Source: Bacilli bacterium (GTDB taxonomy: Bacteria; Bacillota_I; Bacilli_A; RF39; UBA660). From it: a stretch of DNA of 64,000 bases. Position 1 is the first letter of the stretch. Each line of letters starts with the position of its first letter. The translations under genes and the position numbers were made by a program. Location: positions 424,852-488,851 of the forward strand of contig JAFYYX010000001.1 of the NCBI GenBank assembly GCA_017548925.1, in the 5' to 3' direction. This document shows positions 52,327 to 60,383 of this stretch, piece by piece. The notes under the pieces were generated by a model. The model was not told the DNA's origin. It saw only the letters and a program-made list of their open reading frames with translations, and did not search any database.

Positions 52327-52340
52327 CATCTAGTTTTTTT
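52313..52340 (+). terminator. Rho-independent terminator
   Basis: AAAACTAGAT and ATCTAGTTTT with a short loop, then T residues. It overlaps the stop codon. Confidence 0.9.
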
Positions 52341-52401
52341 ATTATAGAAATATCATATATTATGGTATATAATAAATTATTAACCGAGGTGTTATATTTA
52401 T

Positions 52402-53205
52402 ATGAAGCAAATAGATGTACATGATATTATTAATAAATTTATTAAAGAAATGGATTATGAAAATAATGAACATGTATTAGGCGTATACTTTTATGGAAGC
52501 TATCAACTTGGTTGTGCAAATGAAAAATCAGATATTGACTTACATGTTATTTTTGATGATTCTAATCCAAAACATATAATAAGAGGTAATCATTTTATTG
52601 ATGGTAAAAGAATTGAATACTTTGAAAAACCGTTAAAAGAAATGTACCTAACTATAATGCTTGATTTTAAAAATCAAAGTAATGCTTTACTTGCAATTGT
52701 AGGTAACTCAGAAATTATTATGGATAAAACAGGTGAGTTATACGAACTATCAACTTATGCAAAAGAAGTATTTGAGCATCCACTACCAAAACTAACAGAA
52801 AATGATGCCAAAGAATATGTTTCAATATTAAATAATCGTATGGAAAAACTTGATACTCTTGCTCATAATGGTGATTTAACTTTCTATCACTTATATCATT
52901 TAACAATTGAAAAAATAAGAAAATTTTATCACCGCGTTATTGGATCTCCAGAAATTCAAACCACTAAAGTAATACGTATTTATACTGACGATTATTATAG
53001 AGAATTAATTAATAAAGGTGTAATGCCAGAACAAGAATTTATTGATATGTATATAGATGCTATTTGTGATTCTAATAAAGATATGTTTATAAAATTAGAA
53101 AAAGCTAAAAAACTATATAGTTATGCAAAAAGAAGTATAGATCTTGATGAAAAAAGTAATTATAGAATACCAATTAGAAGTAGAAGTAATGAAATAAGAA
53201 GATAA
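52402..53205 (+). CDS. Nucleotidyltransferase-fold protein with basic tail
   Basis: A 267-residue protein. Residues about 22-50 have the NTase signature FYGSYQLGCANEKSDIDLHVI (G-S followed by D-x-D), the nucleotidyltransferase core as in aminoglycoside or MNT-type enzymes. The rest is a helical domain (LTFYHLYHLTIEKIRKFYHR) that fits a substrate-binding part. It ends IPIRSRSNEIRR. An extended -10, TGGTATATAAT, lies upstream at about 52362. Substrate unknown. Confidence 0.8.
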   Translation: MKQIDVHDIINKFIKEMDYENNEHVLGVYFYGSYQLGCANEKSDIDLHVIFDDSNPKHIIRGNHFIDGKRIEYFEKPLKEMYLTIMLDFKNQSNALLAIVGNSEIIMDKTGELYELSTYAKEVFEHPLPKLTENDAKEYVSILNNRMEKLDTLAHNGDLTFYHLYHLTIEKIRKFYHRVIGSPEIQTTKVIRIYTDDYYRELINKGVMPEQEFIDMYIDAICDSNKDMFIKLEKAKKLYSYAKRSIDLDEKSNYRIPIRSRSNEIRR

Positions 53206-53206
53206 T

Positions 53207-53234
53207 AAAAAACTAGATTTTATCTAGTTTTTTT
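53207..53234 (+). terminator. Rho-independent terminator
   Basis: AAAACTAGAT and ATCTAGTTTT with a TTT loop, then seven T. Confidence 0.9.
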
Positions 53235-53238
53235 ATTA

Positions 53239-53281
53239 TCTACAAATCATAGATACGAGCTTTTATATTTTCTGTTAGTAT
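53239..53281 (+). promoter_or_regulatory. Repeated promoter element, fourth copy
   Basis: TCTACAAATCATAGA at 53239-53253, then TGT-TAGTAT (extended -10 at 53273-53281). Same spacing as the 19011 and 48803 copies; it follows the terminator T-tract within five bases. Confidence 0.6.
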
Positions 53282-53304
53282 TAAATTGTAGGGAGAGTGA
53301 GTAA

Positions 53305-53715
53305 ATGGAAAATGCAAAACCAGTAACTGTTACACAGTATGGACTTTTATGTTTAATTACCGCATCAATGTATATGCAAAATACTAATTTTATAATTGGA
53401 AGGAATGATTTAGAGCACAGACTTTATAATTATTATAAAGACGATAAATATAAAGTATTATTTGAAGATGTTGTAGCAAGAAAATATATTGATGATCTTC
53501 CATATGTTGATTTATCAGAAGGATTCATTAATGCTCTTGCTTGGGGATTACTTATAATGATTCAAGATTTTTCTCCTGAAACAAGATATATAATAAATAT
53601 AACTAATGATAAAGAAGCTCAAGAATTATTAAATAATTATCCATTAGAAATCCAAGGTTTAATTACTGACCTTGTTAAGGATTTAAGTGGAAAAGAGAGA
53701 AAAAGAGTAAGTTAA
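53305..53715 (+). CDS. Hypothetical protein with ERKRVS tail
   Basis: A 136-residue protein, mostly helical, with GGGAGAGTGAG before the ATG. PVTVTQYGLLCLITASMYM starts it; a middle segment has DLPYVDLSEGFINALAWGLLIM, somewhat hydrophobic but short for a membrane helix. It ends SGKERKRVS. It is driven by the fourth copy of the repeated promoter element. The terminator palindrome overlaps the basic tail codons. Family unknown. Confidence 0.6.
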   Translation: MENAKPVTVTQYGLLCLITASMYMQNTNFIIGRNDLEHRLYNYYKDDKYKVLFEDVVARKYIDDLPYVDLSEGFINALAWGLLIMIQDFSPETRYIINITNDKEAQELLNNYPLEIQGLITDLVKDLSGKERKRVS

Positions 53716-53729
53716 CTTACTCTTTTTTT
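53700..53729 (+). terminator. Rho-independent terminator fused to the next promoter
   Basis: A perfect palindrome, AAAGAGTAAGTT and AACTTACTCTTT, spans the tail codons and stop. The T-tract is followed by CATGTTATAAT (TATAAT 53735-53740). Confidence 0.9.
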
Positions 53730-53757
53730 CATGTTATAATTTATTTAGGTGATTGAT

Positions 53758-54420
53758 ATGAATAATATAAGTTCAAGAGATTTACATACAGATAGATTAG
53801 ATTTAAGACTTCCTAGTATGGGTGAGCAACATCGATTATGGGAGATTCTTTGTCTTGAAGAAGTAAATAATTTATATTTTCCAACACCTGATAGAATCTT
53901 TAGAAAATATGAACTTTCAAAAGATAATATAAATGATTTAAAAGAAGCTAGAAAAATATTTTTAACGCAGCTTAACAATTGGGAAAGGCAAGGACCATTT
54001 TATAAAGCTAAAGTTGAATCAGTAAAGAATCAAGAAGATTCATCAAAATTTACTTGGAGTGTTTTTTTAAAGGATACTGATATTGTAATAGGCCAAGTTA
54101 CATGTCAACCAAAAGATAATGAGCCTGGTGATATAAGAGATGTTGGGTGGTATATAGACCCAATATATCAAGGAAAAGGATATGCGACTGAAGCTGCAAC
54201 TGCAATGCTTGATTTTATGTTCAATGAAGTTGAAATAAGTAAAATAGAAACTAGTGCAGCTGATTACAATTGTAATTCATGGAAAATAATGGAAAAACTA
54301 GGGTTTAAGTATACTGGTAATTATATTTCAACATATTATATGGATGATAAAATTCTTGAATGTAAAAAATATTTTGGGACTAGAGAATTGTTTAATAATA
54401 GAAGTTCTAAAAGAAGGTAA
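53758..54420 (+). CDS. GNAT acetyltransferase, RimJ/RimL-like
   Basis: A 220-residue GNAT. TDRLDLRLP starts the fold; VGWYIDPIYQGKGYATEAATAML is the acetyl-CoA pyrophosphate loop (Q-G-K-G-Y-A), and NCNSWKIMEKLGFKYTG is the classic end. It resembles RimJ/RimL protein or small-molecule acetyltransferases. The extension past the fold ends FNNRSSKRR. GGTGAT supports ATG 53758. Confidence 0.88.
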   Translation: MNNISSRDLHTDRLDLRLPSMGEQHRLWEILCLEEVNNLYFPTPDRIFRKYELSKDNINDLKEARKIFLTQLNNWERQGPFYKAKVESVKNQEDSSKFTWSVFLKDTDIVIGQVTCQPKDNEPGDIRDVGWYIDPIYQGKGYATEAATAMLDFMFNEVEISKIETSAADYNCNSWKIMEKLGFKYTGNYISTYYMDDKILECKKYFGTRELFNNRSSKRR

Positions 54421-54426
54421 TGTAAT

Positions 54427-54876
54427 ATGAAAAAATTAACACTAAAATACATTGATGAAATGCCTGAAGACATAGTTAATTATTTATTAACTTTGCCAGG
54501 TATGAAAAGAGTTATAAAATCAAAAGATGATGAAAACGCTATTATTTTTGATTTTGAATATGAAGATGAAGTATTAAAACCAAAGTTTATTTTAGAGGAA
54601 ATAGAATTATATTTTAAAAATGGAAGACCAATGATGGTTTATTTTGATAAACATATGGATAATATAAAAACTATAAGAGTGGATAAACCAAAAATATGTT
54701 GTGAATTTTGTTTTTTAAACTGTTTATATGAATTGTTTTATGATGATAATGTTAATAGTTTTTATAGTAAAAGAGATTCAATATATGATATTGAAAAACA
54801 AGCTGATTATTTTGAAATTACCTATAATAAAGATGATATAAATATAAAAGCTGTTATAGATAAATATACTAGTTAA
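54427..54876 (+). CDS. Hypothetical protein
   Basis: A 149-residue acidic protein 6 bases after the GNAT gene, so likely co-transcribed. A Cys-rich stretch, ICCEFCFLNCLYELFY, lies near residues 95-110. The rest is mixed. There is no R-x-R tail (ends DKYTS). I recognise no family. Non-coding DNA of about 395 bases follows and holds type I locus 2. Confidence 0.6.
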   Translation: MKKLTLKYIDEMPEDIVNYLLTLPGMKRVIKSKDDENAIIFDFEYEDEVLKPKFILEEIELYFKNGRPMMVYFDKHMDNIKTIRVDKPKICCEFCFLNCLYELFYDDNVNSFYSKRDSIYDIEKQADYFEITYNKDDINIKAVIDKYTS

Positions 54877-54924
54877 TGTATTTAAAGTAATTTTATTTAT
54901 AAAAATATGTGTTATAATGAAAAT

Positions 54925-54999
54925 GTAAGTGTTACCCAAGTTGGGTAGTACCTACTCGGATTTCGGCACCACACTTTTTAGGGTTGGTGCTCTTTTTTT
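54925..54999 (+). ncRNA. Candidate antitoxin RNA of type I toxin-antitoxin locus 2
   Basis: An extended -10, TGTTATAAT (54910-54918), predicts a start near 54925. The RNA has hairpin ACCCA-AGT-TGGGT, then a terminator GCACCA and TGGTGC with T residues ending at 54999. The end reaches the stop codon of the minus-strand peptide gene. The 5' part, GTAAGTGTTACCCA, is the same as in locus 1. Confidence 0.65.
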
Positions 55000-55066
55000 A
55001 TATTAATCTTAAAATAACTAAGATTAGCATAATTATTATTACTAAAAAACAAAAGTCTTTGTTCAT
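54998..55066 (-). CDS. Candidate type I toxin, 22-residue hydrophobic peptide (copy 2)
   Basis: ATG at 55066 to TAA at 54998. GGAGG lies 8 bases upstream. MNKDFCFLV starts the peptide, which then is nearly all Ile/Leu/Val/Met, ending MLILVILRLI. Length and ending match copy 1 at 36452. The minus-strand promoter at 55169-55196 gives a leader of about 96 bases, as in copy 1. A membrane-acting toxin is inferred from size, hydrophobicity and locus layout. Confidence 0.68.
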   Translation of the reverse strand: MNKDFCFLVIIIMLILVILRLI

Positions 55067-55168
55067 AGCCTACACCTCCAGTATTCCAAACCCCCCAAGT
55101 TATTTTCGGACAACAAGCCGGAATAATAAAAGAGAAGCAGGCACCACCAACTTAGATAACAAGATGCT

Positions 55169-55196
55169 ATTATATGTACTTAAAAATATATTTCAA
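55169..55196 (-). promoter_or_regulatory. Promoter of toxin copy 2 (minus strand)
   Basis: On the minus strand, TTGAAA (55191-55196), 16-base spacer, TATAAT (55169-55174). The spacing is the same as in copy 1 and the 20-base block around the -35 is identical. polA has a separate + strand -10 (TATAAT 55247-55252). Confidence 0.75.
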
Positions 55197-55271
55197 TACT
55201 TTCGACAAAACATGTCAAAACTTCTTATTTAAATGCCTTAATATGTTATAATAATAAGTAGGGTGAAGCAT

Positions 55272-57812
55272 ATGAAAAAAATCGTTTTGGTTGATGGTAA
55301 TAATTTACTTTTTAGATCATATTTTGCAACTGCATATACAGGAAATGTTATGAAAAACTCTAAAGGTTTTCCAACAAACGCTTTATATGGTTTTATTAAT
55401 ATGATTAATAAAATTGTAGAAGAAGAAAAACCTGAATATATGGCTGTTGCTTTTGATATAGGTAAAAACTTTAGAAAAACTAAATATGACTTTTATAAAG
55501 AAGGAAGAAATAAAACTCCCCAAGAGTTAATTGATCAAATGCCTGTTGCAAGAGACGTTTTAAAAGCTATGGGAATTAAATATTTTGAACTTGAGCCATA
55601 TGAAGCTGATGATATTATTGGAACTATCTCTAAAATGACTGAAGAAGATCCAGATGCCTATACATTAATTGTTTCATCTGATAAAGATTTACTTCAACTT
55701 GTTTCTGATGAAACAGAAATGAAATTATTAAAACAAAAAGATTATATTAGATATATTAGATCTTCATTTAAGGAAGAATATGGTATAGAACCTATTAGAA
55801 TTATTGATTTAAAAGGTTTATCAGGAGACCCATCAGATAACATTCCTGGAGTTCAAGGTGTAGGAGATAAAACAGCATTAAAACTACTTCAAGATTATGA
55901 ATCTGTTGAAGGCATTTATGAACATATTGATGAAATAAAGGGTAAGCTTCAAGAAAAGTTATTAGCTGATAAAGATAATGCTTTTATGAGTAAAGAAATA
56001 GCTACTATTTATAGAGAAGTGCCTCTTAATACAAATTACGATGAAATGAAATATGTTGGTCCTAATGCTTCTGAACTTGAAAAAATCTATAATGAACTTG
56101 AGTTCTATTCACTTCTTAAAAAGATAGATGTTAAACCTAAAGAAGATAACTTTAAGTATGAAGTAGTTAGTAGTGTTGATGATATCAAACTAGAAGATAA
56201 AGTATCTATCTATGTTGGTTATGAAACTGAAAACTACTATAGATCTAAAGCTATTGGTTATGGTATTTCATCAGGTGATAATAACTATTTTGTTAGTAAT
56301 GAAATCATTAACAAAATAGATTTTACTAATAAAAAAGTTTATACATATGACTATAAAAAATTACTTGCTGATTTAGATATAAGTGTAGATGGAGATTTAA
56401 TGCTAATTGATTATTTAGTAAATCCATTACATAAAGAAGACTTTGGCTATATGATACTTGAAAACAATGAAAAAGTACTTCTTTTAAATGAACTTAAAAA
56501 ACAAGAAGAATCTGTTTTACAAGAAAATATAGTAAGAAAATCAAGATTTATACTTGATTACTATGATAAATACTTTGAAAAACTAAAAGATGAAGAAATG
56601 GTTTCGTTATATGAAACAATTGAATTCCCGCTAGTTAGAGTTCTATCTGATATGGAAAAAACTGGAGTATATGTTGATACTAAAGTAATTGATGATATGA
56701 AAGAAGACATTGAAGCTAGAATGGATTTAATAACTAAAAAAATCTATGAACTAGCAGGCAAAGAATTTAATATTAATTCACCAAAACAATTAGGTGATGT
56801 CTTATTTGTTGATTTAGGGCTTCCAGCTCCTAAATCAAATAAAACAGGATTTAAAACTGATGTTAAAGTATTACAAAAATTATATGATTATCATCCAATT
56901 ATTGAACATATTTTAGACTATCGAAATTTAGCCAAGATAGCATCAACTTACTTAGATGGTTTAAAAGATTATATTCATGAAGATGGACTTGTTCATACAA
57001 TCTATAAACAAACTTTAACAAGAACAGGAAGACTTTCTTCTGTTGAACCTAATCTACAAAATATACCAGTTAGAAATGAAGAAGGAAGAAAGGTAAGAAA
57101 AGCCTTTATTCCACAAAATGATATATTCTTAAGTATAGATTATTCTCAAATAGAGTTAAGAATTCTTGCTCATTTATCAGGCGATGAAGAATTAATTAAA
57201 GCCTTTAATAATGATCAAGATATCCATACTAAGGTAGCTGCTGATATCTTTGATATAAGTGAAGATCAAGTAACTAAAAACCAAAGAAGAACAGCTAAAG
57301 CTGTTATCTTTGGAATTGTCTATGGTATTAGCGGTTATGGACTAGGAGAGAATCTAGAACTTAAACCTAGCGAAGCAAAAAAATATATTGATAAATATTT
57401 ATCACTTTATCCTAAAGTAGATGAATATATGAAACATAATATTTCATTTGCTTATGAAAATGGTTATGTTAAAACTATGTTTAATCGTAAAAGAATTATT
57501 GATGAACTAAAAAATACTAACTTCATGATAAGACAATCTGGTGAAAGAATGGCTCTTAATACACCAATTCAAGGAACTGCTGCTGATATCATGAAGATGG
57601 CTATGATTAAAGTTTATGATGAAATGAAAAAACATAACTTTAAAAGTAAAATTGTAATGCAGGTTCATGATGAATTAATCTTTGATTGTTTTAATGATGA
57701 ACTTGATGAAGTAATTAAAGTAGCTAAAGAAGCTATGGAAAATATTTATAAAATAAGTGTACCATTTAAAGTATCTGCTGATACTGGTAAAAATTGGTAC
57801 GATGCAAAATAG
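55272..57812 (+). CDS. polA: DNA polymerase I
   Basis: An 846-residue Pol I. The 5' nuclease domain (1-290) is intact: VLVDGNNLLFRSYFA, AFDIGKNFRKTKY, EADDIIGT, GVQGVGDKTALKLL. The 3'-5' exonuclease region (about 300-440) lacks the D-x-E proofreading residues, as in many Firmicutes. The polymerase domain has motif A DYSQIELRILAHLSGD, motif B RRTAKAVIFGIVYG and motif C VMQVHDELIFD. ATG 55272 is preferred over GTG 55263. It leads a likely repair operon with mutM. Confidence 0.97.
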   Translation: MKKIVLVDGNNLLFRSYFATAYTGNVMKNSKGFPTNALYGFINMINKIVEEEKPEYMAVAFDIGKNFRKTKYDFYKEGRNKTPQELIDQMPVARDVLKAMGIKYFELEPYEADDIIGTISKMTEEDPDAYTLIVSSDKDLLQLVSDETEMKLLKQKDYIRYIRSSFKEEYGIEPIRIIDLKGLSGDPSDNIPGVQGVGDKTALKLLQDYESVEGIYEHIDEIKGKLQEKLLADKDNAFMSKEIATIYREVPLNTNYDEMKYVGPNASELEKIYNELEFYSLLKKIDVKPKEDNFKYEVVSSVDDIKLEDKVSIYVGYETENYYRSKAIGYGISSGDNNYFVSNEIINKIDFTNKKVYTYDYKKLLADLDISVDGDLMLIDYLVNPLHKEDFGYMILENNEKVLLLNELKKQEESVLQENIVRKSRFILDYYDKYFEKLKDEEMVSLYETIEFPLVRVLSDMEKTGVYVDTKVIDDMKEDIEARMDLITKKIYELAGKEFNINSPKQLGDVLFVDLGLPAPKSNKTGFKTDVKVLQKLYDYHPIIEHILDYRNLAKIASTYLDGLKDYIHEDGLVHTIYKQTLTRTGRLSSVEPNLQNIPVRNEEGRKVRKAFIPQNDIFLSIDYSQIELRILAHLSGDEELIKAFNNDQDIHTKVAADIFDISEDQVTKNQRRTAKAVIFGIVYGISGYGLGENLELKPSEAKKYIDKYLSLYPKVDEYMKHNISFAYENGYVKTMFNRKRIIDELKNTNFMIRQSGERMALNTPIQGTAADIMKMAMIKVYDEMKKHNFKSKIVMQVHDELIFDCFNDELDEVIKVAKEAMENIYKISVPFKVSADTGKNWYDAK

Positions 57813-57825
57813 AAGGTGATAGTTT

Positions 57826-58644
57826 ATGCCTGAAATGCCTGAAGTAACAACTGTTAAAAATGCTCTTTTAAAAAAGTTAAGAGGATACAAAATTAAATCA
57901 GTTGATGTCTATTATCCCAAGATTATAGAATCTAATTTAGAAGAATTTAAAAAACTATCTAATAAAGAACTAAAAGATATTAAACAAATAGGTAAATGGA
58001 TGATCTTTGATTTAGGAGATATTTATATGCTTTCACATTTAAGAATGGAAGGTAAGTTCTTTATTAAAGAAGCTGGTTCTAAACCTGGATTTCATGATTT
58101 AGTATATTTTCACTTAGATCATGATACAGACTTAATTTATAACGATACAAGAAGATTTGGGATCTTAGCTTTAATAGATAAAGATAAACTATATGAATAT
58201 CCTGGAATAAAAAAGATGGGATATGATCCATATGATGAAAGATTAACAAAAGAATATTTATATAAAAAATATTCTAGATGTAGAAAAGCAATAAAGACTG
58301 TCTTACTTGATCAAACTATATTCTGTGGACTAGGTAATATCTACGCTAATGAAGTATTATTTGCCTGTGGTATAAATCCTTATACACCAGCAAATGGATT
58401 ATCAATAGAAGATTGTCAGAATATTATTGATAATTCAAGAGATATATTAAAAAGAGCAACTGAAGCTGGTGGAACAACTATTAGAAGCTATACTTCACAG
58501 CTTGGAGTAAAGGGTAGTTATCAAGATCAATTAAAAGTACATTCAAGAGAAAACATGCCTTGCCCTAAATGTGGTGAAAAGATAGTTTGTGAACAACTAA
58601 ATGGTAGAAGTGCTTACTACTGTCCTAAGTGTCAAAAGAGGTAA
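57826..58644 (+). CDS. mutM: Formamidopyrimidine-DNA glycosylase
   Basis: A 272-residue Fpg, which removes 8-oxoguanine and formamidopyrimidines. The N-terminus PEMPEVTTV gives the catalytic Pro2 and Glu3 after Met removal. LSHLRMEGKFF holds the family His/Arg loop, then CGLGNIYANEVLF is the H2TH region. The zinc finger is CPKCGEKIVC...YYCPKCQKR at the C-terminus. It follows polA by 13 bases, forming a repair pair. Confidence 0.96.
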   Translation: MPEMPEVTTVKNALLKKLRGYKIKSVDVYYPKIIESNLEEFKKLSNKELKDIKQIGKWMIFDLGDIYMLSHLRMEGKFFIKEAGSKPGFHDLVYFHLDHDTDLIYNDTRRFGILALIDKDKLYEYPGIKKMGYDPYDERLTKEYLYKKYSRCRKAIKTVLLDQTIFCGLGNIYANEVLFACGINPYTPANGLSIEDCQNIIDNSRDILKRATEAGGTTIRSYTSQLGVKGSYQDQLKVHSRENMPCPKCGEKIVCEQLNGRSAYYCPKCQKR

Positions 58645-58650
58645 TTAATT

Positions 58651-59316
58651 ATGAATATTACAGAAACTAATAATTTAATATTTATAGACCATACAAATAT
58701 ATCATATCTAACTGATGTAATATTAAATGTTGATGAACAAGAAGTTGATATATTAAATTTTTTTAGACTCTCTGAACTTAAAACAAAATGGAAAGTAGAA
58801 GTTCTTCCATTTGAAGAATTCAAAACAATAATGATTGAAAAACGAGGAAGATATGAAGACTACATGTCTGGTTGTGCGTTTAGCGAAGAAAGAACTATTA
58901 GAATTTTAAATATTGAAGACCAGATAAAATATACAAAACATAAAGATGCAGATTTTGAAAAATTCTGTAAGCAAATAGTGCATGAATTTGTTCATGCATG
59001 TTATGCAGAAATTTTACCTAATGCAGTTCAGTGGTTTAATGAAGCATTAGCAACATTCTTATCTCATCAAGATAGAGATTTTTATGATATATCAGATGTA
59101 GATTTAACAGGCCTTAAAGTGTTTAATGAAATAGCATCAAAAGGTGGATATAGTTACTCATACTTTATAGCTTGTTACTTATTTAATAATTATCCAGAAG
59201 AAGAAGTTTTTGAGCTTGCTAAAGATAGAGACCTATTAATTAGTAAATCCAATTTTCTATTTGATGAAACTAAAAAATGGATAAAAGAACAATTAAATAT
59301 AAGAGGAAAAAAATAA
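58651..59316 (+). CDS. HExxH peptidase-like protein
   Basis: A 221-residue soluble protein 6 bases after mutM. The zincin motif is H-E-F-V-H in QIVHEFVHACYAEILP (about residues 111-115), with WFNEALATFLSHQ 20 residues on: a gluzincin Glu (N-E-A-x-A-x-F-L). That is the layout of peptidase MA-like families. The substrate is unknown. It ends LNIRGKK. The terminator stem follows the stop. Confidence 0.7.
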   Translation: MNITETNNLIFIDHTNISYLTDVILNVDEQEVDILNFFRLSELKTKWKVEVLPFEEFKTIMIEKRGRYEDYMSGCAFSEERTIRILNIEDQIKYTKHKDADFEKFCKQIVHEFVHACYAEILPNAVQWFNEALATFLSHQDRDFYDISDVDLTGLKVFNEIASKGGYSYSYFIACYLFNNYPEEEVFELAKDRDLLISKSNFLFDETKKWIKEQLNIRGKK

Positions 59317-59341
59317 ACCTACCAGTAGGTTTATTTTTTTA
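59311..59341 (+). terminator. Rho-independent terminator
   Basis: AAATAAACCTA and TAGGTTTATTT with a CCAG loop, then T residues. Confidence 0.9.
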
Positions 59342-59429
59342 TTAAATGTTAATATAATATCAAGTTTTTGTATAGATGCTATTAACGCTTTTGATATAGA
59401 TATATAATATAATTAAAGAAGGTGTTATT

Positions 59430-60347
59430 GTGCCAGACGAATTATTAACTAAGTTAAAACATTTTTTTGTAGTTGATTATAAAATAAAAAAAGAAATATA
59501 TGATATGGCTCCACCACAATATACTGACATTAATTCATTAGTTAAATACACAAATGAATTTTTTAAGTCACTAAAGTATATTACAACAGAACTTGAACAT
59601 ATAACTTTAGATTTATTTAATAAACCAGAATATTATAAAGCAGTAAAAAGTCTATCTAATAAAATTAAAATGAAATTTATTACTTGTAAGTTAGATATTG
59701 ATTCTTTATCTAAATTCTATAAAGAAAACATAACAAATATGACTAAGCCATTTATTGATCAAGTACAAGAAAATTGTATTGGGTATACTGGTTATAGATT
59801 TCCTCCTGTTAGTGAAGCAACAACCATTAATGAACTTTTACACGTACTTCATGCTGCAATTGTTAATAATGACCTTTTACTCCGAAAAATACCTGAAATA
59901 GCTCACAGAGGTTCACTGCCAGATATAATGGTTGATAAGAATGGACCAATTTCACTAAGAGGTGAACAGTCACAAATATTTATTGATTTATTTAATAATA
60001 TTCCTACTGATTTATTTATAGGTATTACTGATATGGTATGTATAAGTGAAGATCAAATGATAATGATGATAAGAGATAGAGGACATGCTCTTACTATTGA
60101 AGTTAATATTGAAGGAAATAAAGCAAGAATTGAGTACTTTATTCCAAATATCACAAATATGGAAATGGTAAAACAAGTTCCAGGACTTATTTCAATAAAT
60201 GATAATAAAGTAGGCATTCCACATGCACTTAATTGTGCAACAGGAGCATTAGAAGTAGATGTAAATAATTTAAATAATACATTATATGATTTAATATCTA
60301 AAGTACCAACTGATATGGATATAATAAGAGAACAAAATGGAAGATAA
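59430..60347 (+). CDS. Hypothetical protein
   Basis: A 305-residue soluble protein with GTG start after AAGAAGGTG. The first 130 residues are helical. The middle has ELLHVLHAAIVNNDLLLRKIP, then RGSLPDIMVDKNGPISLRGEQ, and the C-terminal half is mixed alpha/beta with PGLISINDNKVGIPHALNCATGA-type sequence. It ends DIIREQNGR. No motif I recognise. It converges with tmcAL through a shared terminator. Confidence 0.6.
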   Translation: MPDELLTKLKHFFVVDYKIKKEIYDMAPPQYTDINSLVKYTNEFFKSLKYITTELEHITLDLFNKPEYYKAVKSLSNKIKMKFITCKLDIDSLSKFYKENITNMTKPFIDQVQENCIGYTGYRFPPVSEATTINELLHVLHAAIVNNDLLLRKIPEIAHRGSLPDIMVDKNGPISLRGEQSQIFIDLFNNIPTDLFIGITDMVCISEDQMIMMIRDRGHALTIEVNIEGNKARIEYFIPNITNMEMVKQVPGLISINDNKVGIPHALNCATGALEVDVNNLNNTLYDLISKVPTDMDIIREQNGR

Positions 60348-60383
60348 AGAAATAAACCTATCGCATGATAGGTTTATTTCTTG
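60347..60383. terminator. Bidirectional terminator
   Basis: AAGAAATAAACCTAT and ATAGGTTTATTTCTT form a 15-bp stem with a 6-base loop between convergent genes; T residues on the right, A on the left, so it works best for the tail of each. It overlaps the last codons of tmcAL. Confidence 0.8.

Noticed and set aside
54984-55232. A plus-strand frame of 82 codons over type I locus 2
   Set aside because: It starts inside the terminator of the small RNA and runs over the minus-strand promoter; no binding site, and no resemblance to the frame at the paralogous locus.
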